From Actinomycetota bacterium (GTDB lineage Bacteria > Actinomycetota > Actinomycetes > Streptosporangiales > Streptosporangiaceae): DNA of 5,456 nt. This document shows, in pieces, positions 1 to 4,997 of the stretch (its first letter is position 1; the number at the start of each line of letters is the position of its first letter). The translations under genes were made by a program, and so were the position numbers. The DNA is taken from assembly GCA_003541285.1 (NCBI GenBank), contig DPMS01000272.1, forward strand, positions 1 through 5,456, written 5' to 3'. The notes under the pieces are model-generated. The model did not search any database, had not been told where the DNA came from, and worked only from the letters and a program-made list of their open reading frames with translations.

Positions 1-1
1 T

Positions 2-52
2 GGGTCCCAGCCCCCGCCGCCGCCTCCCTCCGCGGGGAGCACGCCACTGTGA
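2..52 (+). CDS. Possible C-terminal end of an upstream gene (proline-rich tail), cut by window edge
   Basis: Frame 2 is open from the left edge to a TGA at 50-52. That stop overlaps the GTG start of the HAD gene in a GTGA arrangement, typical of translationally coupled actinobacterial genes. The visible tail is proline-rich (six consecutive Pro, then Ser, Ala, Gly) and 14 of 16 codons end in G or C. In M. tuberculosis the gene before the homologous phosphatase is Rv1691, a TPR-type protein, so a counterpart would fit. All three forward frames are open over this short stretch, however, including the frame of the HAD gene itself. The call therefore rests mainly on the stop/start overlap and is weak. 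Confidence 0.3.
   Translation, partial: GSQPPPPPPSAGSTPL
34..39 (+). promoter_or_regulatory. Ribosome binding site deciding the HAD gene start
   Basis: GGGGAG lies nine bases before the GTG at 49, a normal Shine-Dalgarno distance. The alternative ATG at 64 would be 24 bases away, so the GTG is preferred. Confidence 0.55.
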
Positions 53-1086
53 CCGGATCAGCCATGGTGGATGAGGCGGCGCCCCCGCTGCGGGGCTGCG
101 ACGAGCCGCTCGCCAACGCCTACGACGTGGCACTGCTCGACCTCGACGGGGTGGTCTACCTCGGCGGGTCGGCTGTCCCGGGAGCCCCCGAATCGCTGGC
201 GAAGGCGAACGCCGCAGGTATGCGGGTCGCCTTCGTCACCAACAACTCGTCCCGGACCCCCTCGGCCATCGCCGCTCAGCTGGCCGCCCTCGGCATCCCG
301 GCCGGCCCGCAGGACGTCGTCAGTTCCGCGCAAGCGGCGGCCCGGCTGCTGAGTGAGCGTCTCCCGCCCGGCGCGGCTGTTCTCGTCGTCGGCGGCATGG
401 GCCTGCGGGCCGCGGTCCGGGAGCGCGGATTCCGGCCGGTCTCGGTCGCCAACGGCCGGCCGGCCGCGGTCGTCCAGGGCTACGCGCCGGACATCAGCTA
501 CTCACTGCTGACCGAGGCCGCGCTCGCGGTGCAGGCGGGGGCCTGGTATGTCGCCTCGAACGGGGACTCGACCATGCCCACCGCGCGCGGGCGCCAGCCC
601 GGCAACGGCGCACTGTCACAGGTGATCGTCACCGCGACCGGCCAGCGGCCGGTGATCGCGGGTAAGCCCGAGCCCCCACTGCACGCCGAGGCAGTGGCCA
701 GGACCGGCGCCAGCCACCCGCTGGTGGTCGGTGACCGGCTCGACACCGACATCGAAGGTGCGGTCCGCGCCCACGCCGACAGCCTGCTCGTGCTCACCGG
801 CGTGGCCCGCCCGCTGGATGCGGTGCTCGCCCCGCCCCATCAGCGGCCGTCCTACCTGGCCGAGGACCTCACCGGGCTGCTCACCCCGCACCCGCCGGTG
901 ACCCGGGACGGCGGCGGCTACCGCTGCGGCGGCTGGCACGCCTCCTGGCAGCCACCAGGCCGCCTCCTCCTGGACGGCACCGGCGACCCGATGGACGCCC
1001 TCCGCGCCATCTGCGCCGCCGCCTGGTCAAGGCAAGCAGTCCCCCCCGAAGCCGTTCTGCCCGCCCTAAAGCACCTGGGCTGGTAA
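49..1086 (+). CDS. HAD-IIA family phosphatase, Rv1692 (glycerol-3-phosphate phosphatase) type
   Basis: This is a 345-residue haloacid-dehalogenase-fold phosphatase of the NagD/phosphoglycolate-phosphatase (HAD-IIA) class. Motif I is LLDLDGVVYLGG, with nucleophile Asp31 and acid/base Asp33. Motif II is FVTNNSSRTP, with Thr64. The substrate-specificity cap lies between motifs II and III and includes ASNGDSTMP near 169-177. Motif III Lys206 is in AGKPEPP, and motif IV is GDRLDTDI (228-235) with the Mg-binding aspartates. PSYLAEDLTGLL (267-278) closes the core fold. About 60 further residues follow, containing Cys293, Trp296 and Trp300. Rv1692, of similar length, removes phosphate from glycerol-3-phosphate released from phospholipid head groups; applying that substrate here is inference from type and gene neighbourhood. 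It is predicted to be cytosolic. The GTG start has a well-placed Shine-Dalgarno; ATG 64 is the alternative. The enzyme class is secure, the exact substrate is not. Confidence 0.93.
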   Translation: MTGSAMVDEAAPPLRGCDEPLANAYDVALLDLDGVVYLGGSAVPGAPESLAKANAAGMRVAFVTNNSSRTPSAIAAQLAALGIPAGPQDVVSSAQAAARLLSERLPPGAAVLVVGGMGLRAAVRERGFRPVSVANGRPAAVVQGYAPDISYSLLTEAALAVQAGAWYVASNGDSTMPTARGRQPGNGALSQVIVTATGQRPVIAGKPEPPLHAEAVARTGASHPLVVGDRLDTDIEGAVRAHADSLLVLTGVARPLDAVLAPPHQRPSYLAEDLTGLLTPHPPVTRDGGGYRCGGWHASWQPPGRLLLDGTGDPMDALRAICAAAWSRQAVPPEAVLPALKHLGW

Positions 1087-1137
1087 CGCACCGGAACCGA
1101 GGCGTCCCTCCTCAGCCACAACCGTGCTCTGACCCAA

Positions 1138-1215
1138 GGCGGGGGGCGGGTGCCGGCGGCAAGCGCGTATAAGAGCCGAAGGCGAAGCGCGGGCCGCCGG
1201 TGCCGGCCCCCCGCC
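1138..1215 (+). terminator. Long GC-rich stem-loop downstream of the HAD gene
   Basis: Bases 1138-1160 pair with 1193-1215 over 23 positions: 20 Watson-Crick pairs, two G-U wobbles (1152/1201 and 1151/1202) and one G-G mismatch (1148/1205). The 32-base loop can itself form short stems, GCGC 1163-1166 with 1187-1190, or GCC 1175-1177 with GGC 1181-1183. It starts 51 bases after the HAD stop, so it most likely ends that transcript. No T-run follows, which is common for actinobacterial terminators. It could instead be a leader element for the exporter or a dispersed palindromic repeat. Confidence 0.6.
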
Positions 1216-1228
1216 GCCCCATACCCCC

Positions 1229-1369
1229 GTGGGAGTAGCGGGTGGTTCCCCCTTGGGGTGGATACGAATCAGCACGGCGGGTGACGCGCTGGGCCGGCTG
1301 GACCCGGAAGACTTGGCCCGGCAGGCGGGCACGGGGCCCGCGCCCGAGGAGGGACGCATCCATGATTGA
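1229..1369 (+). CDS. Possible short ORF or gene remnant overlapping the exporter start
   Basis: This frame is open from the TGA at 1130-1132 to the TGA at 1367-1369, and the earliest ordinary start is GTG 1229 (46 residues). From about 1268 onward almost every codon ends in G or C. The product reads like real protein (for example GRLDPEDLARQAG), whereas the overlapping upstream extension of the ATPase frame has poorer codon bias. The stop lies inside the ATPase gene, overlapping its ATG by eight bases, as in coupled genes. I see no Shine-Dalgarno before GTG 1229, and a TTG at 1253 is another possible start. It could be a translated leader peptide, the surviving end of a lost gene, or chance in GC-rich DNA. 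No family was recognised. Confidence 0.28.
   Translation: MGVAGGSPLGWIRISTAGDALGRLDPEDLARQAGTGPAPEEGRIHD
1288..1322 (+). promoter_or_regulatory. Imperfect hairpin in the exporter leader
   Basis: GCTGGGCC (1288-1295) can pair with GGCCCGGC (1315-1322) as an 8-bp stem with one T-G wobble and a 19-base loop. The overlapping GGGCCGGC (1291-1298) is also perfectly complementary to GCCGGCCC (1202-1209), which is part of the right arm of the large hairpin, so alternative folds are possible. Function is unknown. Confidence 0.25.
1325..1341 (+). promoter_or_regulatory. Perfect 6-bp hairpin immediately before the exporter ribosome binding site
   Basis: GCGGGC (1325-1330) and GCCCGC (1336-1341) form a perfect stem with a five-base loop, ending four bases before the Shine-Dalgarno. 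It could affect access to the ribosome binding site, but such short GC stems are common in this kind of DNA. Confidence 0.28.
1346..1354 (+). promoter_or_regulatory. Strong ribosome binding site fixing the ATPase start
   Basis: GAGGAGGGA contains a near-complete anti-16S match, and its GAGGAGG core is nine bases from ATG 1362. This selects the 322-residue start over the in-frame GTG at 1242. That GTG also has a weaker GGGAG at 1231-1235, but it would add 40 arginine- and tryptophan-rich residues not expected in this family. Confidence 0.75.
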
Positions 1370-2330
1370 GGCACGTGGCCTCACTAAACGGTTCGGCGAC
1401 AAGGTGGCTGTGGACCAGCTCTCGTTCACCGTCGAGCCCGGGCGGATCACCGGGTTTCTGGGCCCGAACGGGGCGGGCAAGACCACCACGATGCGGCTGA
1501 TCCTCGGCCTGGACCGGCCGACCAGCGGCACCGTCACCGTCCGTGGCAAGGATTTCCGTGAGCTGGCACACCCCATGCGTGAGGTGGGCGCGCTGCTGGA
1601 CGCCAAGGCGGTGCATGGGGGCCGCAGCGCCTACAACCACCTGCTCTGCCTCGCCCAGTCCAACAGCCTGCCTCGTCACCGGGTCGGGGAGGTGCTGGAG
1701 ATGGTCGGCCTGGCCGAGGTGGCCAGGAAGCGTTCCAAGGGTTTCTCGCTGGGCATGGGGCAGCGCCTGGGGATCGCTGCCACCCTGCTCGGCGATCCGG
1801 CCATCCTCATGTTCGACGAGCCGGTCAACGGGCTGGACCCGGAGGGCATCCTGTGGATCCGCAACCTCATGAAGAGGCTCGCCGAGCAGGGACGCACAGT
1901 CTTCGTCTCCAGCCACCTGATGTCGGAGATGGAGAACACCGCTGATCACCTCATCGTGATCGGCCGTGGCAGGCTCATCGCGGACTGCACAGTGGCCGAG
2001 TTCATCGAGCGCAACTCGGTGCAGGCGGTCCGGGTGCGCACGCCGCAGCCTGACACCCTGGTCGCCGCCATCCGCCGGGCCGGTGCCAGCGTGGCCTCGG
2101 CCACCGATGACGCGCTCGTGATCCAGGGCCTGCCTGCCGGCCAGATCGGCGACCTCGCGTTCGAGCACGGGATCCGGATCCACGAACTCACCTCGGCGCA
2201 GGCCTCGCTGGAGGAGGCGTTCATGGAACTCACCGCCGCCAGCGTGGAGTTCCAGGCCAACGAGCCATCGCTGCGGGGCGGTGCCCCGGCGCCGGAAGAT
2301 AACCGCGTTCAGACGGGAGGGGTGGCCTGA
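1362..2330 (+). CDS. ABC transporter ATP-binding subunit (ABC-2 exporter, BcrA/NatA-like)
   Basis: This is a 322-residue cytoplasmic ATPase that powers the permease encoded next. It begins directly in the nucleotide-binding domain (MIEARGLTKRFG). Walker A is GPNGAGKT (34-41), the signature is SLGMGQR (129-135), Walker B is ILMFDEP (148-154), the D-loop is NGLD (156-159) and the switch histidine is His185 in SSHLMSE. The Q-loop position reads VGALLDA, with Asp80 where many ABC ATPases have Gln. I believe an acidic residue there is usual in this actinobacterial exporter subgroup, not a defect. Residues from about 210 to 290 form the accessory domain of drug and lantibiotic exporters, followed by a polar tail. 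All motifs needed for ATP hydrolysis are present. The stop is one base before the permease ATG, so the two are surely co-translated. The substrate (drug, peptide, lipid or ion) cannot be read from the sequence, and no regulator gene is adjacent. Confidence 0.93.
   Translation: MIEARGLTKRFGDKVAVDQLSFTVEPGRITGFLGPNGAGKTTTMRLILGLDRPTSGTVTVRGKDFRELAHPMREVGALLDAKAVHGGRSAYNHLLCLAQSNSLPRHRVGEVLEMVGLAEVARKRSKGFSLGMGQRLGIAATLLGDPAILMFDEPVNGLDPEGILWIRNLMKRLAEQGRTVFVSSHLMSEMENTADHLIVIGRGRLIADCTVAEFIERNSVQAVRVRTPQPDTLVAAIRRAGASVASATDDALVIQGLPAGQIGDLAFEHGIRIHELTSAQASLEEAFMELTAASVEFQANEPSLRGGAPAPEDNRVQTGGVA
2315..2322 (+). promoter_or_regulatory. Ribosome binding site of the permease, inside the ATPase gene
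   Basis: GGGAGGGG is nine bases before ATG 2332 and 18 before the next in-frame ATG at 2341, so 2332 is chosen. Confidence 0.6.
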
Positions 2331-2331
2331 C

Positions 2332-3189
2332 ATGGCGGCGATGGCACAGGCAGCGGGCAGCGTGCTGGACGGCGCCCCGCCGGTGGCGGCCAGGCGAGCC
2401 GGGTTCGGCGGCGTACTGCGGTCGGAATTCACCAAGATCCGCTCGGTGCGGTCCACCTACTGGACACTCGCCGCGATGATCGTGATCACGATCGGCATAA
2501 GCGCGCTGTTGAGCTTTGGCCGCGTCCAGGACTACGCCTCGCAGCCCCCGGGCATCCAGGCGCAGATGGCGGTGCGTATCGCGTCCCGCGCGACGCAGTT
2601 CAGCATGTTCGGGCTGATCCTCGGCCAGCTGGTCATCGCCGTGCTTGGCGCGCTCACAATCACCTCCGAGTACACCACCGGCATGATCAGGACGTCGCTG
2701 ACCGTGATGCCGCGCCGGGGCATCGTGTTCGCGGCCAAGGCCACGGTGTTCACGATCGTCGCGCTGGCCGCAGGGCTGGTGACCTCGTTCGGCTCCTACT
2801 TCATCGGGCAGTCGATCTTCGCCACCCAGCACCTCAACTCCACGATCGGCCAGCCCGGGGTGCTGCGCGCGGTCGTCGGCGGCGGGCTGTTCCTCGCCGT
2901 GTGCGGCCTGCTCTCCTACGGCACCGGCGCGCTGCTGCGGCACACAGCGGGGGCCATCACGGCATCAGTCGCGCTGCTGTTCGTCTTGTTCGTCCTGAGT
3001 GGTTTCCTGCCGGGCAGCTGGGCGGTAGACGTCGACAAGTGGATCCCCTTCAACGCCGGCGGGGCGATCTGGGAGAACCTGAGCGGGCAGAACATGTTCA
3101 GCCCGTGGGTGGGATTCGGGGTGTTCTGCGGTTACGCCGCGATCGCCCTCACCGCCGGGCTGATCCGGTTCCGCACCCGGGACGCCTGA
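2332..3189 (+). CDS. ABC-2 type transporter permease subunit
   Basis: This is a 285-residue membrane protein forming the channel half of the exporter. A soluble N-terminus leads to LRSEFTKIRSVRSTYW (29-44), the amphipathic coupling segment typical of actinobacterial ABC-2 permeases. Six hydrophobic segments follow at about 44-62, 92-110, 132-158, 177-202, 206-226 and 258-278. Between the second and third is ITSEYTTGMIRTSLTVMPRR (110-129), the hallmark cytoplasmic loop of this family. There is no cleavable signal peptide; the first helix acts as the anchor. It probably works as a homodimer with two copies of the preceding ATPase. The single-base spacing from the ATPase stop indicates translational coupling. 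The gene looks intact and its codon use matches the surroundings. Transport direction (export) is inferred from family; the cargo is unknown. Confidence 0.92.
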   Translation: MAAMAQAAGSVLDGAPPVAARRAGFGGVLRSEFTKIRSVRSTYWTLAAMIVITIGISALLSFGRVQDYASQPPGIQAQMAVRIASRATQFSMFGLILGQLVIAVLGALTITSEYTTGMIRTSLTVMPRRGIVFAAKATVFTIVALAAGLVTSFGSYFIGQSIFATQHLNSTIGQPGVLRAVVGGGLFLAVCGLLSYGTGALLRHTAGAITASVALLFVLFVLSGFLPGSWAVDVDKWIPFNAGGAIWENLSGQNMFSPWVGFGVFCGYAAIALTAGLIRFRTRDA

Positions 3190-3202
3190 CCACCCGGGGA
3201 AT

Positions 3203-3242
3203 GTGGCGGGCGGCCGGTTACATGAGGGTGGCCGCCCGCCAC
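3203..3242. terminator. Perfect 13-bp stem-loop between convergent genes
   Basis: GTGGCGGGCGGCC (3203-3215) is exactly repeated in inverted form at 3230-3242, leaving a 14-base loop. It begins 13 bases after the permease stop and ends 61 bases before the stop of the oppositely oriented nei gene. It is well placed to end both transcripts. No T-run follows on either side. Confidence 0.75.
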
Positions 3243-3303
3243 CTATGCGCGGGGCCGGGCCGGCCAGGGGTGATCCTGCGCCAGCGGATGGGCGTCCCGG
3301 GGG

Positions 3304-4080
3304 TCAGGACTGGCAGTGGGGGCACCAGGATCTGACTCGCTCCTCGCCAGGGTTTCCCTGGTCAGCGCTGCGGATCGTGGTCCTGCAACGTCGGCATGGT
3401 CGGCCCGCCCGGCCGTACACCCAGTTCTGTTCGCCGCGCCGCGCGACACCCGTGGTGATGATGCCGGGCCGCTCCTTGTTCGCCTCCAGCAGCCGTCGGC
3501 CGAGTTCTACGAGGGCGTCCAGGTCCGCCACGTCGCCCACAGGCCGCCAGGGGTCGATGCCCTGGAGGAACAGCATTTCTGTAGCAAAAATATTGCCGAT
3601 CCCGGCCAGGTTGCGCTGGTCCAGCAGCGCCTCGCCGACCGCCCGGCCCGGGCTGGCGCGGAGCCTGCGGGCCGCCTCGGCGAGGTCCCAGTCCTGGCCG
3701 AGCAGATCGGGCCCGAGGTGGCCGACCACGGTGTCCTCCCGGCTGGTGGGCAGGACCTCCACGATGCCGAGCTGGTAACCGATCGCCTGCCAGGATGCGT
3801 TGGCCAGAATGAGCCGGATGCGGTGGTCGTGGGCGATGCGGCCGGTGGCGGGCCGGATCCGCCATGAACCGTCCATCCGCAGGTGGGTGTGCACAGTGGT
3901 GCCGCCCTCGACCCGGATCAGCAGGTGCTTGCCGCGCGAGAAGGCCTCGGTCACCATCCGGCCGGCCAGATCGGTGGTGGCGTAACGGGGGACACGGAAA
4001 TCGCTGCGGGTCAGCACCCGCCCGGCCAGCGCCTCGTGCAGGCGCCGGGCGGTGAGCCAGACCACATCTCCCTCGGGCAT
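3304..4080 (-). CDS. nei: Formamidopyrimidine/endonuclease VIII-type DNA glycosylase (Nei1-like)
   Basis: This is a 258-residue bifunctional base-excision-repair enzyme that removes oxidised bases and cuts at the resulting abasic site. The start is fixed by chemistry: after Met removal, Pro2 is the Schiff-base nucleophile and Glu3 the catalytic acid (MPEGD). Lys51 in SRGKHLLIR is the conserved DNA-contacting lysine, and HTHLRMDGSW (64-73) is a family segment. The helix-two-turn-helix spans about 147-171 (ALLDQRNLAGIGNIF, with Asn163). A C-terminal zinc ribbon uses Cys229, Cys232, Cys253 and Cys256, with conserved Arg248. The middle spacing is 20 residues, against 16 in E. coli Fpg; the extra residues are a Gly/Glu-rich turn. 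MPEGD-VW and the overall length resemble M. tuberculosis Nei1 (Rv3297) more than MutM. GAGG lies four bases before the ATG, a short spacing. The gene follows scp2 by 32 bases and is probably co-transcribed with it. Confidence 0.92.
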   Translation of the reverse strand: MPEGDVVWLTARRLHEALAGRVLTRSDFRVPRYATTDLAGRMVTEAFSRGKHLLIRVEGGTTVHTHLRMDGSWRIRPATGRIAHDHRIRLILANASWQAIGYQLGIVEVLPTSREDTVVGHLGPDLLGQDWDLAEAARRLRASPGRAVGEALLDQRNLAGIGNIFATEMLFLQGIDPWRPVGDVADLDALVELGRRLLEANKERPGIITTGVARRGEQNWVYGRAGRPCRRCRTTIRSADQGNPGEERVRSWCPHCQS

Positions 4081-4112
4081 ATGACCTCAGCCCTGCACAG
4101 TGAGTCAGGTGA

Positions 4113-4457
4113 TCACAGGAGCTTGCGGAGGCGGAACATGTCGAGCACGCTCGCCTCGATCTTCAGCCGTCCGCTGAGCCAGGCCCGGCCGAAGCTCCCC
4201 GGATCCTCGGCGATGGCCAGCAGATCATCGCTTTTGGTGGTGAACCGGACCTGGGCCTGCCCATCCGGGCCATTGGCGATGGTGACCGGGGCGGCTCCAC
4301 CGGGGCCGAGGCGGGTGATGAACGTGACGCCGAGATCATCGACCCTGCAGCTGATCGCGCGGTCCACCAGATGAGTGGCACGGGCTGCCGGGTCCAGATC
4401 CTGGATCCGGCCGGTCAGGCTTTCGAGTGCCATGCGGCATTCCTCAGCAGTTGCCAT
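4113..4457 (-). CDS. SCP2 sterol-carrier-domain-like small protein
   Basis: This is a 114-residue soluble protein consisting of one SCP2-type lipid-binding domain. A helical N-terminus (MATAEECRMALESL) is followed by beta strands around CRVDDLGVTFITRL (37-50) and PVTIANG (57-63). The diagnostic C-terminal pattern follows: VRFTTKSDDLLAI (70-82), then FGRAWLSGRLKIEAS (89-103) and the closing helix LDMFRLRKLL. SCP2 domains have a hydrophobic pocket for lipids or fatty acyl groups; the bacterial role is mostly unknown and no ligand can be named here. ATG 4457 is chosen because GAGG lies six bases upstream and the product then starts as I expect for homologs. In-frame ATGs at 4478 and 4484 would add seven or nine residues, and 4484 could serve as a leaderless start. 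It lies 32 bases upstream of nei in the same orientation. Confidence 0.8.
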   Translation of the reverse strand: MATAEECRMALESLTGRIQDLDPAARATHLVDRAISCRVDDLGVTFITRLGPGGAAPVTIANGPDGQAQVRFTTKSDDLLAIAEDPGSFGRAWLSGRLKIEASVLDMFRLRKLL

Positions 4458-4490
4458 GACACACCTCACTCCCCCCATGCCCATTGCCCA

Positions 4491-4496
4491 ATTTTA
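4491..4496 (-). promoter_or_regulatory. Candidate -10 element for the scp2-nei transcript
   Basis: On the minus strand TAAAAT fits the actinobacterial -10 consensus TANNNT in a rare AT-rich patch. No TTGACA-like -35 is visible 15-18 bases upstream. The expected start of transcription, about seven bases downstream, falls on or beside the ATG at 4484. The message would thus be leaderless from 4484, or have a leader of about 27 bases to ATG 4457. Confidence 0.45.
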
Positions 4497-4533
4497 GGAC
4501 GCCCTCGCAACCACCTGGCCGCCGGGCGAGCCC

Positions 4534-4561
4534 TTGACCTGCGTAGGCGTCCCAGTATGTC
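4534..4561 (+). promoter_or_regulatory. Weak candidate sigma-70-type promoter reading rightward
   Basis: TTGACC (4534-4539) and TATGTC (4556-4561) are separated by 16 bases. The -35 half is good and the -10 half poor. If used, it would give a leader of about 170 bases before the small gene at 4736. The TAGCGT element at 4649 is an alternative. Confidence 0.25.
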
Positions 4562-4628
4562 CGGCCATGCCACTGCCGGGGACCTGGTTCCGCCCCGCGT
4601 CCGCGATGGCCGGGGCATGTGACGCACC

Positions 4629-4669
4629 TTCCTGCTCCCGTAGGACGGTAGCGTTTCCTGAAGTAGGAA
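4629..4669 (+). promoter_or_regulatory. Two TTCCTG...GTAGGA dyads around a -10-like element
   Basis: TTCCTG (4629-4634) with GTAGGA (4640-4645) recurs as TTCCTG (4655-4660) with GTAGGA (4663-4668); the second copy forms a 5-bp dyad TTCCT/AGGAA with a 5-base centre. Between them is TAGCGT (4649-4654), which fits the actinobacterial -10 pattern TANNNT. The dyad starts are 26 bases apart. The layout suggests paired operator sites at a promoter for the 4736 gene and tlyA, but the -35 is poor and no regulator is known. Confidence 0.3.
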
Positions 4670-4718
4670 GCGGTGCCGGGGGCTGTGCAGCGGGCAGCGG
4701 TGCTGGACACCCGCCCAC

Positions 4719-4726
4719 GGGAGGAG
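4719..4726 (+). promoter_or_regulatory. Ribosome binding site of the 80-residue gene
   Basis: GGGAGGAG is nine bases from ATG 4736 and six from the in-frame GTG at 4733 directly before it. Either codon could start the protein, with a one-residue difference. The longer in-frame ATG at 4673 has no comparable signal. Confidence 0.65.
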
Positions 4727-4735
4727 AGCGAAGTG

Positions 4736-4978
4736 ATGCAGTCGGAACTGGACGCAGGCACCCCGGGTCTGCCCGATCCGGCTGGCCAGCAGCCTGGCAC
4801 CGGCGACGCGCGCGTGGACGAGGCGGTCAGCGCGCTGGCTGGCCTGGCCGAACTGCCGGTCGCCGAGCACCCAGCAATCTTCGAGCATGTGCACCAGCGG
4901 CTCACTGAAGCACTGGGGGACCTGGACACGCGTGATCGCGCGCTGCCTGATGACGGCTCAGGCCAGCCCGGCAGCTGA
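4736..4978 (+). CDS. Small uncharacterised protein preceding tlyA (Rv1693 position)
   Basis: This is an 80-residue protein of no assigned function. Residues 1-23 and 65-80 are Gly/Pro/Asp-rich and probably disordered. The middle holds two likely amphipathic helices, about 24-40 (DARVDEAVSALAGLAEL) and 46-64 (PAIFEHVHQRLTEALGDLD), joined by PVAEH. From memory, a core like PVAEH-x3-FE-x-VH-x-RL recurs in small actinobacterial proteins encoded just before tlyA; I could not verify this. Rv1693 occupies the same position in M. tuberculosis, but I cannot confirm homology. The strong Shine-Dalgarno and codon bias support a real gene. The protein is acidic, with no signal peptide, membrane segment or cysteines. 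TlyA begins 19 bases after its stop, so the two are very likely co-transcribed. A helical hairpin could mediate protein contacts, but no role should be inferred beyond that. Confidence 0.72.
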   Translation: MQSELDAGTPGLPDPAGQQPGTGDARVDEAVSALAGLAELPVAEHPAIFEHVHQRLTEALGDLDTRDRALPDDGSGQPGS

Positions 4979-4997
4979 ACGGCGCCGTGGTCAGCGG

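Noticed and set aside
1168..1173. TATAAG as a -10 promoter element
   Set aside because: It sits in the loop of the large hairpin and has only GGCGGG at the -35 distance, so a promoter cannot be supported.
1242..1361. N-terminal extension of the ABC ATPase from GTG 1242
   Set aside because: A GGGAG six bases upstream is tempting. However, the added 40 residues have poor codon bias and are Arg/Trp-rich, and the much stronger Shine-Dalgarno at 1346 fits the family-typical ATG 1362.
1269..2456. A 395-codon open frame on the minus strand
   Set aside because: It lies wholly opposite the ABC ATPase and its flanks. The product is rich in His, Arg, Asp and Gln with no motif, as expected from the antisense of a GC-rich gene.
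2230..2943. A 237-codon open frame on the minus strand
   Set aside because: It is antisense to the permease, with low-complexity Arg/His/Asp composition and no domain pattern; it is a shadow of the real gene.
3316..3867. A 183-codon open frame on the plus strand
   Set aside because: It is antisense to nei, whose catalytic and zinc residues are all intact, so the plus-strand frame is a shadow.
4561..4613. Inverted repeat CCGGCCAT / ATGGCCGG in the divergent region
   Set aside because: It has only eight pairs with a 37-base gap and competing alternative pairings; this is expected by chance in such GC-rich sequence.
4444..4929. A 161-codon open frame on the minus strand
   Set aside because: It overlaps both the divergent promoter region and the 80-residue gene. 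Its composition is not protein-like and no start signal supports it.
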